This document shows positions 52,158 to 60,429 of a stretch of 64,000 nt of DNA, in pieces. Source of the DNA: Kitasatospora sp. NBC_00374 (GTDB taxonomy: Bacteria; Actinomycetota; Actinomycetes; Streptomycetales; Streptomycetaceae). Position 1 is the first letter of the stretch; every line of letters begins with the position of its first letter. The stretch covers positions 682,001 to 746,000 of the forward strand of contig NZ_CP107964.1 of the NCBI RefSeq assembly GCF_041434935.1, written 5' to 3'. Position numbers and translations under genes: made by a program. The notes under the pieces were generated by a model. That model saw only the letters and a program-made list of their open reading frames with translations, had not been told where the DNA came from and ran no database searches.

Positions 52158-52598
52158 TCAGTGATGGTGGGCGGGGTGTCTGGCCCGCCAGGCGAGCGAG
52201 GGGCCGGGGCCGTTGTCGGCGGCGGCGATCAGCAGGCCACCGCACATCGAGACGTTCTTGAGGAACTGGACGCGCTGCAGGGCCCGCTCCCGGTCGTCCT
52301 CGGCCTCCCAGAACCGGTGGCAGGCCAAGGTCGCCGGGACCAGTGTGACGGCCAGCGCGAGGGCGGCGGTCCGCGGAACGCGGCCGAACGCCAGCAGGGT
52401 GCCCGCCGTGACCTGGGCCGCCGCGGTGAGACGGACGGCGCCCCGGACAGTCGCGGGCACACCCAGCAGGCCGGTGAGCGAACGCACCACCGGCTCGGCG
52501 GCGGGCGCCGCGCGCTCGGGATCTCGCAGCGCGCCGGCTCCCCCGTACAGGAACATCGTGGCCAGCAGGGGACGGGCGCATGTTCTCATGATGGACAT
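52158..52598 (-). CDS. DoxX-family membrane protein
   Basis: A 146-residue protein with four hydrophobic segments in the DoxX pattern: ARPLLATMFLYGGAGALRDPE, then AVRLTAAAQVTAGTLLAFGRVP and ending LKNVSMCGGLLIAAA. DoxX-like proteins are found with thiol-oxidative or respiratory functions, but no partner is near. ATG at 52598. Confidence 0.83.
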   Translation of the reverse strand: MSIMRTCARPLLATMFLYGGAGALRDPERAAPAAEPVVRSLTGLLGVPATVRGAVRLTAAAQVTAGTLLAFGRVPRTAALALAVTLVPATLACHRFWEAEDDRERALQRVQFLKNVSMCGGLLIAAADNGPGPSLAWRARHPAHHH

Positions 52599-52651
52599 AC
52601 CGGACGTCTGTCCCGCCAGTGCCGGACCAATATCCGGTGGACGGATCCGGG

Positions 52652-53074
52652 TCAGTGGCCGAGCCGGTGCACGAACCCGTGCCGCCGCCGCGCCGGTTCC
52701 GGGGCGGGCTCCCCACCCCGGTCCGCATCCGGACCAACGGCCGGATCCACATCCGGCTGCACGGCAGGATCGGCCGCCGGGTCCACCGCCCGGGCGTAGG
52801 CCGGGCCGCGCGCCGCGGCCGTCGCCCTGGCCGCGCGCAGTTCCGCCGTCCGGCGGCGGGTCCGGCGCGCGCCGGCGAGGGCGAGCAGGCACCCGAGCCC
52901 GAACAGCAGGGTCAGTGCGATGCCCGCGAGGAAGATCGCGAGGCTGCTCATGGTGACGAGCTCACCACCGAACACGGTCACCGTGTAGTCGGCTCCGCCG
53001 TCGAGGTTGCCGGCGATCAGCAGTCCGGTGAACGCTCCGGTCGCCGCCAGCAGCAGGACTCCGAGAATCAGCAT
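52652..53074 (-). CDS. Two-helix membrane protein with disordered tail
   Basis: A 140-residue protein with two membrane helices (residues 1-22 and about 42-68) around a short outside loop, then an Arg-rich, Pro/Asp/Ala-rich tail of about 70 residues. GGAAGGAGAC precedes the ATG, so the start is well supported. No family recognised. Confidence 0.75.
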   Translation of the reverse strand: MLILGVLLLAATGAFTGLLIAGNLDGGADYTVTVFGGELVTMSSLAIFLAGIALTLLFGLGCLLALAGARRTRRRTAELRAARATAAARGPAYARAVDPAADPAVQPDVDPAVGPDADRGGEPAPEPARRRHGFVHRLGH

Positions 53075-53179
53075 GCGGGAGTCTCCTTCCGGGAGGTCTC
53101 CTGCCGCGTCTGCCCGGCCCGCGCCGGACGACCCGCCTCGACCACGCCCGATCGGGACGGATCCGGCGCGGGCCGGCTC

Positions 53180-53635
53180 TCACCGGTGGCTGCTGGGCGT
53201 CTGTCCGCCGCTGTCCAGACCGCCGTTGTCCAGCGCCGCACGGATCCACTCGTCGAGGTCCGCCCGGTACTGCTCGCCCCCGGACGGCACACCGGCGAAG
53301 CTGCGCCGGAGGAACTCCTGCAGGCCCGCGCACCCGGCCCGCAGTACCGCCGTCGAACCGTCCACACCGCGCAGGATCAACAGGACGTGCTGGTGGCCCG
53401 CCTCGGGTTCGATCAGTACGTCGCCGTAGCCGGCCGGGACGTCCAGGCCCTCGGCGAGCAAGTCGCGGGAGAAGGTCCAGTGCTCCGAGATACCGGGCTC
53501 GACGTCGAAGTCGACGTGCACGGCGAACGGGTCACCGCAGTCGTAGCGCCAGGTCGACCGGACGGGCAGCCGGACGGCGTCCGGGAGCAGGAGTTCGGCG
53601 GTGACGGCGGTCGTCACCCGGGTACGCGTAGTCAT
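53180..53635 (-). CDS. SsgA-like sporulation/cell-division regulator
   Basis: A 151-residue SsgA-like protein (SALP). Typical core: AVRLPVRSTWRYDCGDPFAVHVDFDVEPGISEHWTFSRDLLAEGL followed by GDVLIEP. These proteins occur only in morphologically complex actinomycetes and control septum placement and spore formation. Which SALP class cannot be fixed by eye. ATG at 53635. Divergent from the coiled-coil gene. Confidence 0.9.
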   Translation of the reverse strand: MTTRTRVTTAVTAELLLPDAVRLPVRSTWRYDCGDPFAVHVDFDVEPGISEHWTFSRDLLAEGLDVPAGYGDVLIEPEAGHQHVLLILRGVDGSTAVLRAGCAGLQEFLRRSFAGVPSGGEQYRADLDEWIRAALDNGGLDSGGQTPSSHR

Positions 53636-53824
53636 CTGGTGCCGACTCCTTCCGGCGGCCGGCAGGCCGCGCCGTGGACGAACAGCGTCATGCGGCCTCG
53701 TGTGCCCGGCCGGCCTGCGGCGAAACAGCCCGGCCGCCGAGCCCTTACCCTGCAGGTGGCGGCCCTCTCGCCACCCGGACCCGGCCTTCTCCGAGGGCCC
53801 GGCCCTCTTCGAAGGACGTACCGC

Positions 53825-54640
53825 ATGGACTTCGACACCGTCGCGGACGAGCTGTACGCGCTGCCGCCGGCGGAGTTCACCGCCGCCCGCGACACCGCCG
53901 CGGGACTGGCCCGGAAGCAGGGCGACCGGGAGCTGGCCGCCCGGGTCCGCAAGCTGCGGCGGCCGACCGGGGGCGCCTGGCTGGCCAATCTCCTGGTCCG
54001 CTCCCACCCCGAGGAGATCGGCCCCCTGCTGGAGCTGGGCCGGGCCCTGCGCGCGGCCCAGAGCGACCACGCGGGGGCCCGTCTGCGCGAGCTCTCCTCC
54101 CGCCGCCACCACCTGGTCACGGCGCTCACCGCCCGGGCCCGCCGGACGGCGACCGAGGCCGGCCACAGCCCCGGCGAGCCCGCGCTGCGCGAACTGGAGC
54201 AGACCCTGCGGTCCGTCCTGGCGGACGGCGACGCGGCCGAGTCCTTCGCCGCGGGCCACCTCGCCACGGCCCTCGACGCCACCGCGCCCCTGCCCGAACC
54301 CGTCCCCGCCCTCGAACCCACACCCGCACCCGCCGTCCCCGAACCCGAACCGGCCGCCGCCACCGAGCCGCGCAGAACGGCCCCCCGGGCGGCGCAGGCC
54401 GCCGTACGGACCGCGGAGCGGGAGGCCGCGCAGGCCGCGGACGCCCTGGAACTCCGCACCGCCGAACACCGGAGCGCCGCCGCACGGGTCCGGCGCAGCG
54501 CCCGGCGCCTGGCCGACGCCGAACAGGCCCATCGCGAGGCCGAACGGGCCGAAGCCGAGTGCGCCACCGCCCTCGCCGCCGCCGAGCGGCGGGCCGCGCA
54601 GACCCGCGCCGAGGCCGACCGGCTACGCCGACGGACCTGA
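53825..54640 (+). CDS. Hypothetical coiled-coil protein
   Basis: A 271-residue protein. An N-terminal helical domain (DFDTVADELYALPPAEFTAARD... WLANLLVRSHPEE) is followed by a Glu/Pro/Ala-rich linker (about 160-180) and a C-terminal Ala/Glu/Arg-rich region with heptad-like spacing (AEHRSAAARVRRSARRLADAEQAHREAERAEA). Probably forms a coiled coil. Function unknown. Confidence 0.7.
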   Translation: MDFDTVADELYALPPAEFTAARDTAAGLARKQGDRELAARVRKLRRPTGGAWLANLLVRSHPEEIGPLLELGRALRAAQSDHAGARLRELSSRRHHLVTALTARARRTATEAGHSPGEPALRELEQTLRSVLADGDAAESFAAGHLATALDATAPLPEPVPALEPTPAPAVPEPEPAAATEPRRTAPRAAQAAVRTAEREAAQAADALELRTAEHRSAAARVRRSARRLADAEQAHREAERAEAECATALAAAERRAAQTRAEADRLRRRT

Positions 54641-54707
54641 CCTCAGGCCCTGTCCCGTCGGACGCGGCTGACCGCGCACGCGCGCGACCCGCGCCGCGGG
54701 CGCGGGG

Positions 54708-55019
54708 TCACCGGCCGGATCGCCGTCGCCGGGCGACCAGGCCACCCGCCGCGACCAGGACGGCCGCCCAGCTCAGGGCGAGCACCACCAGCCCCGCCAC
54801 CGACGGCTCGCGGACACTCACCACGAGGAAGCCGGCTGCCCAGGCCAGCAGCCAGATCAGGGTGGACAGCCGGACCGCGCAGACCGCCAGGCGGCTTCGC
54901 ACCAGCCATCCCGCGCGCATGGTGCTCAGCCGTTTCTCGAGGCGGGCGTCGGTCCTCAGGTCGGCCTCGATCGACGCCAGGATCTGTCGCTCGTGCCCGG
55001 ACATTGCAGGTCCGTCCAT
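54708..55019 (-). CDS. DUF3040 membrane protein
   Basis: A 103-residue protein of the DUF3040 family: SGHERQILASIEADLRTDARLEKRL near the start is the family signature, then two membrane helices and an Arg-rich end. ATG at 55019 has a GGAGGTG site. Function unknown. Confidence 0.85.
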   Translation of the reverse strand: MDGPAMSGHERQILASIEADLRTDARLEKRLSTMRAGWLVRSRLAVCAVRLSTLIWLLAWAAGFLVVSVREPSVAGLVVLALSWAAVLVAAGGLVARRRRSGR

Positions 55020-55171
55020 CGTCGCCACCTCCGCGCTTCGCCGGCGACGGGTCTCTCTGCTCCGGCGAGTGCCCCGTGGACGGCGGTTCCAATCCTTCGG
55101 TGCGAGCATGGGTCGGACGGGATCGGCCCGGGCATACGCTCGGTGGTGGGGCGACGACCGAGGAGGCACGG

Positions 55172-55705
55172 ATGGGCGAGAGCCTGGCACTGGACGTCGA
55201 ACGGATCAGCAAGGAGGCCTTGCGCACGATGGCCGCCGGTCCGGCGGCCGGTGCGTCCGGGCTCGACAGGGAGCGCGTGGTCAGCGTCCTCAACGACGTG
55301 GTCGCGACCGAGGTGGTCGGCTGGCTGCGCTACACCCGGCACGCGATCACGGCCAGGCGGATCGACCGGCCCGAGGTGAGCGAGCTGTTCGACCTCCGGG
55401 CCGAGCAGGCGATGCGGCACGCCACGGCGGTGGCGGAGCGGATCACCCGGCTGGGCGGCCGGCCGGCCTTCGACCCCGACACCCTCGCGCAGCGCGCCCA
55501 CACCGACTACTCGGTGGCCGACGACCCGGCGATCAGGCAGATGCTGGAGCAGAACGTGCAGGCCTCCGAGATCGCGGTCGCCGCCTATCGGGAGATCACC
55601 CGCTGGCTCGGCGACCGGGACGGTGACAGCCGCCGGCTGATGGAGTCCCTGGTCGCTGACGAGCTGCAGTACGGGCGGGCGCTGGGCGCCCTGCTCACGG
55701 GCTGA
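55172..55705 (+). CDS. Ferritin-like protein with degenerate iron site
   Basis: A 177-residue four-helix protein of the ferritin/Dps-like superfamily. VVATEVVGWLRYTRHAI (E47) and AEQAMRHATAVAERI lie where bacterioferritins bind iron, but the E-x-x-H motifs are not intact: Ala sits at the Glu position before H83, and ADELQYG has Tyr instead of His. It may be a non-ferroxidase cage or a DNA-binding stress protein. GAGGAGGC before the ATG is excellent. Adjacent to the SigB-type partner-switch genes. Confidence 0.8.
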   Translation: MGESLALDVERISKEALRTMAAGPAAGASGLDRERVVSVLNDVVATEVVGWLRYTRHAITARRIDRPEVSELFDLRAEQAMRHATAVAERITRLGGRPAFDPDTLAQRAHTDYSVADDPAIRQMLEQNVQASEIAVAAYREITRWLGDRDGDSRRLMESLVADELQYGRALGALLTG

Positions 55706-55744
55706 GCACGCCGGCCGAGTACGCGCCGCCGTCCGGCCCCGGCC

Positions 55745-56188
55745 TCAGGTTGCCCGGCGGGCGACCTCCAGCCAGACGGTCTTGCCCTCCTCGTGGCGGG
55801 CGTACCCCCAGGCGGCGGCCAGCCGGTCGACGACCTTGAGGCCGTGCCCGCTCGGTACCGCCGGGTGCTGGCCGGTGCGGATGGCCGGCTCGGCCGGGCT
55901 GGCGTCCGACACCTCGACCCGGATGGCGGGCCCGGCGAGGGTCAGCACCAGTTCGCGCGGGCCGCCGGCGTGCAGACAGGCGTTGGTGACGAGCTCGGTG
56001 ACCAGCAGGACGACGTCGCCGGCGATCTCGCGCCCCTCCGCGTCCTCGGCGGGGAGCCAGCCCCAGTCGTGCAGGGCCTCGATCGCGAAGGCGCGGCACC
56101 GGCCGACGGACCCTCGGGATTCGAACAGCCGCAGCCTGCGGATCTGGCCGCGTGGCTGCGGCAGGGCCGGGCGGGGCGTACGGTCCAT
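55745..56188 (-). CDS. RsbW-like anti-sigma factor kinase (HATPase)
   Basis: A 147-residue Bergerat-fold ATPase: N-box ELVTNACLHA, G1-box-like VEVSDASPAEP and GHGLKVVDRLAAAWGY. By family a serine kinase or anti-sigma regulator that phosphorylates STAS antagonists. Its start overlaps the stop of the STAS gene by one base, so the two proteins are made together. Partner of the STAS protein at 56188, and possibly of the sigma factor at 57857 (inference). Confidence 0.88.
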   Translation of the reverse strand: MDRTPRPALPQPRGQIRRLRLFESRGSVGRCRAFAIEALHDWGWLPAEDAEGREIAGDVVLLVTELVTNACLHAGGPRELVLTLAGPAIRVEVSDASPAEPAIRTGQHPAVPSGHGLKVVDRLAAAWGYARHEEGKTVWLEVARRAT

Positions 56189-56562
56189 CAGTCGTCAGCC
56201 TGCCCGGCGAGTGCCTCGTCCAGGGTCGGGTAGACCTGGAGGACCTCCCCGACTCCGGTGACCGCCAGCATCCGGGCGACCATCTCGCCGGGCGCGGCGA
56301 GGACCAGCCGCCCGCCGCCGGCCTCGGCGGTGGCCTGGGAGCGGATCAGCAGGTTCAGCCCGGTGGAGTCGCAGAAGTCGAGCCCGCCGCAGTCGACGAC
56401 CAGCCTGGCGGGCGGTTCGGCGAGGACGGCGTCCAGCGCCTCGCGCAGCGGACCGACGGTGTCGTGGTCGAGCTCACCGTCCGGCCTGATCACCACGCCG
56501 CGCGTCCAGGGCTGCACGGAGACCGTCAGGTGTCCGTTCGCACCGGCGGTGTCAGCATCCAT
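56188..56562 (-). CDS. RsbV-like STAS anti-sigma factor antagonist
   Basis: A 124-residue STAS protein. VVIRPDGELDHDTVGPL opens the fold, and LDFCDSTGLNLLIR carries the phosphorylatable serine in D-S-T-G-L. It would bind the HATPase kinase when unphosphorylated and so release a sigma factor. GAGGAGC lies before the ATG at 56562. Confidence 0.92.
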   Translation of the reverse strand: MDADTAGANGHLTVSVQPWTRGVVIRPDGELDHDTVGPLREALDAVLAEPPARLVVDCGGLDFCDSTGLNLLIRSQATAEAGGGRLVLAAPGEMVARMLAVTGVGEVLQVYPTLDEALAGQADD

Positions 56563-56710
56563 CGGCCCCGCTCCTCGCGTCGCTCCGGGCGTGCCCCTTC
56601 CACCATAGGTCCGCACGTGCCGCGGCGGGCGGGTCCGCATCGGCGGAAGGTTTCAGAGGGCAGCAAAACGGTCAGAAGCCGGACATACCGTCTGTCGAGC
56701 GGAGTGACCG

Positions 56711-57814
56711 ATGCACATCGCCATCGTCGCCGGCGGGCGCCGTCCGACCGACGAGGCGGTCCCCGAGCGCCTCGTCGTCATGGCCGAGGCCCTGGCCGCG
56801 ATCGGCCACCGGGTGTCGCTCTTCGGCCGGTGGAAGGCCGCCCTGCCGACCCACTTCGACCTGCCGCCGGAGGTCGTGGTCCGACCACTCGCCACCGCGC
56901 CGCCGGACACCGCCGGCACCGAGGCCCTCCTCGGCTTGGTCCCGGCCATGGCCGAGGAGCTGGAGCACAGTTGGCGGGCGGACCCGCCCCGGGTGGCGCA
57001 CGCGATCGGACTCGACGCGGGGCTCGCGGTCCTGGTGGCCGCACGCGGAATCCCGGACCTCTGCACGGTGCACGAGCGGATCGCCGTCCTCCCCGACGAG
57101 GGCGCCCTGCCGGCCTCGCTGGCGGGCCGTGCGCACCGGCTGCAGAGCGCCGTCGCCCGCAGCGCGGACGCCGTGATCGCCCGCTCCCCGGAGGAGGCAC
57201 GGGTGCTGCGGCGGCTGGGGGCCCGGCACGGACGGGTGCTGCTGGTGCCGCAGGGCGTGGACACCCGGCAGTTCACCCCGGCGGCGCACCATCCGCCGCA
57301 CGACCCGGCCCAGCTGCTCTGCCTGGACGGCGGCCGGTCGGCCGCGAGCGTGGGCGCGGCGGTCCGGGCGGTGGCCGAGGTGCCCGACGCCCGGCTGGTC
57401 GTGGTCGGTGGTGAGGCGGAGTCCGCACCCGCGGCGGGAGCGGCGGAGGTCAGGCAGGTGCCGGAGGTGCCGCACGAGGCCGTCCCGGAACTGCTGCGGT
57501 CCAGCGACATCCTGGTCACCGCGCCGCAGACCGACCCGTCCGGCACCGTCGCGCTGGAGGCGATGGCCTGCGGCGTCCCGGTGGTCGCCGGCGCCGTGGG
57601 GGCGCTGCGCAGCCTGGTGGTGGACGACGTCACCGGTGTGCTGGTCCCGCCCGACCATCCGGAGCTGATGGCCGAGGCGGTGCGTCGGCTGCTCTCGGAC
57701 CCGGCGCAGCGCGAGGCGCTCGGTATCGCGGGCCTGGACCGGGCCAGGTCGATGCACGCGTGGCCGGTGGTCGCCGCCCGGCTGGACCGGGTCTACCAGG
57801 GGCTCCACCACTGA
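56711..57814 (+). CDS. GT4-type glycosyltransferase
   Basis: A 367-residue retaining glycosyltransferase of the GT-B fold. Nucleotide-sugar site: ILVTAPQTDPSGTVALEAMACGVPVVA with the E-x7-E region, plus ARLVVVGG. The N-terminal half has the acceptor fold (IVAGGRRPTDEAVPERLVVMAEALA). It could make an exported glycan or glycosylate a small metabolite. It lies between the STAS gene and the SigB-family gene but does not belong to the switch by sequence. Confidence 0.88.
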   Translation: MHIAIVAGGRRPTDEAVPERLVVMAEALAAIGHRVSLFGRWKAALPTHFDLPPEVVVRPLATAPPDTAGTEALLGLVPAMAEELEHSWRADPPRVAHAIGLDAGLAVLVAARGIPDLCTVHERIAVLPDEGALPASLAGRAHRLQSAVARSADAVIARSPEEARVLRRLGARHGRVLLVPQGVDTRQFTPAAHHPPHDPAQLLCLDGGRSAASVGAAVRAVAEVPDARLVVVGGEAESAPAAGAAEVRQVPEVPHEAVPELLRSSDILVTAPQTDPSGTVALEAMACGVPVVAGAVGALRSLVVDDVTGVLVPPDHPELMAEAVRRLLSDPAQREALGIAGLDRARSMHAWPVVAARLDRVYQGLHH

Positions 57815-57856
57815 GCGACGGTCCGGTGGACAGGCAGGCGGGGCCGGAGTCCGCGC

Positions 57857-58771
57857 TCAGGCGTCCGACTCCCGGTCCTCCAGCTGCTCGCGCAGCCGGC
57901 CGAGGGTGGCGGACAGCAGCCTGGACACCTGCATCTGCGAGACGCCGATCTCCTCGGCTATCTCGGACTGCGTCCGGTTGCCCCAGAATCGGGAGAGCAG
58001 CACGGTGCGCTCGCGCGGCGCCAGCTCGTTCAGCAGCGGGCGGACGGCCTCGCGGAACTCCACCAGGTCCAGGTTGTGGTCACAGCAGCCGAGGCGGTCC
58101 ACGAGGGCGCCGCCCGGCTCGTCCGGATTCTCCGGGTTGTCGCTGCCGAGCGCGTCGAGCGAGTGCGAGCGGTAGAGCCGTCCGGCGGCCAGGCCTTCGT
58201 CGACCTGGTCCGGGGTGAGGTCCAGCTTCTCGGCGAGCTCCGCCGGGGTCGGGCGGCGGCCCAGGTCCTGTTCCAGCCGGTCGGAGCCGCGGGCGACCAG
58301 CAGGTAGAGCTCCTGCATGCTGCGCGGTACGCGGACCGGCCAGGAGGTGTCCCGGAAGAAGCGTTTGACCTCGCCGGTGATGGTCGGGACGGCGTATGTC
58401 AGGAACTCCACGCCGCGGTCCGGGTCGTAGCCGTCCACGGCCTTGATCAGGCCGACCGTGCCCACCTGGACGATGTCGTCCATCTCCGCCGCGCGGTGGC
58501 GGAAGCGGGACGCGACGAAGCGGACCAGCGGCATGTTGAGCTCGATGACCGTGCCCCGGACGTAGCTGTAGGCGTGGGACTCGCGGTCCAGCCCGGCGAG
58601 CCGCTGGAACAGTGCGTCACTGAGGGTGCGCGCCTCCGTCTTGCCCATCGACCTCAGCTGCTCGGGGGTGAGGCGTGGCTCCGGCGCAGGGCTCGGCGCC
58701 GCTGCGGTCGGGGCGGCCCCGGTGCGGCGGGCGGCGATCGGTTCGGTACGAAGGGTGGGCACGGTGGTCAT
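57857..58771 (-). CDS. SigB/SigF-family RNA polymerase sigma factor
   Basis: A 304-residue sigma factor: an Ala/Pro-rich N-terminal tail to about 35, then region 2 (LNMPLVRFVASRFRHRAAEMDDIVQVGTVGLIKAVDGYDPDRGVEFLTYA), region 3 (PRSMQELYLLVARGSDRLEQDLGRRPTPAELAEKLDL) and region 4 (RERTVLLSRFWGNRTQSEIAEEIGVSQMQVSRLL). This is the SigB/SigF group of general-stress and sporulation sigma factors, regulated by anti-sigma partner switching. ATG at 58771. The nearby RsbW-like and STAS genes and the PP2C phosphatase at 17425 are plausible partners. Confidence 0.94.
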   Translation of the reverse strand: MTTVPTLRTEPIAARRTGAAPTAAAPSPAPEPRLTPEQLRSMGKTEARTLSDALFQRLAGLDRESHAYSYVRGTVIELNMPLVRFVASRFRHRAAEMDDIVQVGTVGLIKAVDGYDPDRGVEFLTYAVPTITGEVKRFFRDTSWPVRVPRSMQELYLLVARGSDRLEQDLGRRPTPAELAEKLDLTPDQVDEGLAAGRLYRSHSLDALGSDNPENPDEPGGALVDRLGCCDHNLDLVEFREAVRPLLNELAPRERTVLLSRFWGNRTQSEIAEEIGVSQMQVSRLLSATLGRLREQLEDRESDA

Positions 58772-58977
58772 CTCCCTGAGCGTTCCGGGTTGCTCGGCCC
58801 GTGCGGCCGTCGGCGGCGGACGGGGGCCCCGGGGGGCCCGACTGGGGAGACCGCTGCGCCCGGCTGCTCCGGACAAGGCGTCCCGGCACGGATGGGTGCC
58901 GTGTGCGCGGCCGGGAGCCCTTGGGGTTCACCGGCCGAAAGTGGACAGGCGCAAGCCGCGCCGTCCTGACTGTTGCC

Positions 58978-59003
58978 CTACCCGAAGGACCCGGCGGCTA
59001 ATC
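58978..59003 (-). promoter_or_regulatory. SigB-type promoter candidate before sigma gene
   Basis: On the minus strand GATTAG (58998-59003) and GGGTAG (58978-58983) are separated by 14 bp, fitting GNNTN-N14-16-GGGTA. It suggests positive autoregulation of the sigma gene, about 205 bp before its ATG. Confidence 0.45.
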
Positions 59004-59036
59004 TCCCGAAATCAGCCGATTTGTCCTGCGCACGCC

Positions 59037-59061
59037 GTGTCACCGGGCCCCATGCGGGTAG
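59037..59061 (+). promoter_or_regulatory. SigB-type promoter candidate before plasmid-stabilisation-like gene
   Basis: GTGT (59037-59040) and GGGTAG (59056-59061), 15 bp between, about 48 bp before the ATG at 59110. Mirrors the motif on the opposite strand. Confidence 0.4.
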
Positions 59062-59109
59062 GCGCCGCAGGACCGAGGCCGGACCGTACCGCCGGAAGGA
59101 GCACCCGTC

Positions 59110-59439
59110 ATGCCCCGAGGATCGAGCCCCAAGCGGGAGCGCCAGTACGAGCACATCAAGGAGGGCCTGCTGGAGCGCGGCCGGGACGAGGACACGGCGG
59201 AGGAGATCGCGGCCCGGACGGTCAACAAGGAGCGCGCCCGCCACGGCGAGGCGAAGACCGCAAGCCGCAGCTCGGTCCAGGACATCTCCTCCGGCCGGCG
59301 CGGCGGGCTCAGGTCGCACAGCGGGGCCCGCGGGCCCACGTACGACCAGCTCTACAACGAGGCCCGGCAGCGCGATATCAAGGGCCGGTCGACAATGGAC
59401 AGGAAGCAGCTCGCCGACGCGCTCGGCCGGGAGCTCTGA
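59110..59439 (+). CDS. Plasmid stabilisation-like / Rho N-terminal-like small protein
   Basis: A 109-residue basic protein. The N-terminal half (SPKRERQYEHIKEGLLERGRDEDTAEEIAARTVNKERARHGE) matches proteins usually annotated as plasmid stabilisation protein; the C terminus (YDQLYNEARQRDIKGRSTMDRKQLADAL) resembles the Rho N-terminal helix-extended-helix fold that binds nucleic acid. The ATG follows AGGAGC. Chromosomal homologues are common in stress regulons, so no plasmid is implied. Confidence 0.85.
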   Translation: MPRGSSPKRERQYEHIKEGLLERGRDEDTAEEIAARTVNKERARHGEAKTASRSSVQDISSGRRGGLRSHSGARGPTYDQLYNEARQRDIKGRSTMDRKQLADALGREL

Positions 59440-59517
59440 GGACGCCGACCCGGAGCCGGCCCTCGCCGCGCAGGCCGAGGTCGGCGCAGCGCGAGATCCG
59501 AGCAGGAGGAGCGGACG

Positions 59518-59751
59518 ATGGATTCCGTCCCGGTACCCCCCGACCCCGACATCGGGCCGCTGCCACCCGACCCGGGACCGCTGCCGCCGGTCCCCCCGTC
59601 GCCGCCGCGCCCCGACGACCCCCGCCCCGCGCCGCCCGTACCGCCGTTCCCGCCGCAGCCCGGCCCGGACCCGCAGTCGCCGGACCCGGAGCCGCCGGGG
59701 CCCGACGACGCCGTCCGTCTCCCGCGCACGGGCCACGGCCCCGGGCGGTGA
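59518..59751 (+). CDS. Proline-rich microprotein (similar to 30650 gene)
   Basis: A 77-residue peptide with about 45 percent Pro, mainly PPDP and PPVPPSPPRP repeats and no hydrophobic part. A strong AGGAGGAGC site precedes the ATG, as for the similar microprotein at 30650. Both follow small stress-type genes. Likely disordered; function unknown. Confidence 0.55.
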   Translation: MDSVPVPPDPDIGPLPPDPGPLPPVPPSPPRPDDPRPAPPVPPFPPQPGPDPQSPDPEPPGPDDAVRLPRTGHGPGR

Positions 59752-59766
59752 GTCGGCCCGCCCGGG

Positions 59767-60213
59767 TCAGTGCGGGACGGCCGAGGGGGTCAGCACGAAG
59801 ACCGGGATCTCGCGGTCGGTCCTGGTCTGGTACTCGGCGTAGTCCGGGTAGGCCTCGACGGCCCGGGCCCACCAGAGGGCCTTCTCCTCGCCGGTGACCT
59901 GCCGGGCCGTCATGTCCTGCCGGACCGGGCCGTCCTGGAGCTCGACCCTGGGATCGGCCATCACGTTGTGGTACCAGACCGGATGCTCGGGGGCGCCGCC
60001 CTTGGACGCCACGACGGCGTAGGTTCCCGCGTGTTCCACCCGCATGAGCGGGGTCTTGCGGATCCGTCCGGACTTCGCTCCGCGGGTGGTGAGGATGATC
60101 ACCGGCAGGCCCCGCATCGTCGTCCCCTCGGTCCCGCCCGAGCCCTCGTACAGCTCGACCTGCTCGCGCACCCACTGTTCGGGGCTCGGCCGGTAGTCGC
60201 CCTCCAGAGGCAT
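59767..60213 (-). CDS. Deazaflavin (F420)-dependent nitroreductase-family protein
   Basis: A 148-residue member of the Ddn/FDOR-A family: [57 protein letters not shown] is the typical split-barrel core with the RxxxxxxxP motif region, given here as key parts. It uses F420H2 to reduce unsaturated or nitro compounds. AAGGGATGCC before the ATG (60213). Confidence 0.92.
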   Translation of the reverse strand: MPLEGDYRPSPEQWVREQVELYEGSGGTEGTTMRGLPVIILTTRGAKSGRIRKTPLMRVEHAGTYAVVASKGGAPEHPVWYHNVMADPRVELQDGPVRQDMTARQVTGEEKALWWARAVEAYPDYAEYQTRTDREIPVFVLTPSAVPH

Positions 60214-60429
60214 GGCATCCCTTCCCTGTCGACGTCGTACCCGACTCGGGCAGGGGCTGCTGCCGCTCCCCCGCCGGTACCCGACCATGGCTACCACCAT
60301 CGGCGCGGCCAGTCACCCACCGCCTCGGGGAGTCGCGCGGCGAGCACAGGGCCCCGGCCGGCGGGCAGCGGGCAACTCGCCCGGCAGCCTCCCGCGTCGG
60401 TGCGGCGGCCCGCGATAGCTTCGGCAACC

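Larger units (their letters stand above)
58772..59109. other. Divergent promoter region of sigma and plasmid-stabilisation-like genes
   Basis: About 340 bp. Two GGGTAG motifs, one per strand (58978-58983 minus, 59056-59061 plus), resemble the -10 of SigB-type promoters. Otherwise no gene is supported. Confidence 0.5.

Noticed and set aside
55070..55110. GGTTCCAATCC, looking like a tRNA T-loop
   Set aside because: The T-loop consensus is broken and no matching acceptor stem exists; the stretch is the short gap between the DUF3040 and ferritin-like genes.
59110..59439. Evidence for an integrated plasmid
   Set aside because: Plasmid stabilisation is a transferred family name; no replication, partition, transfer or integrase genes are seen.
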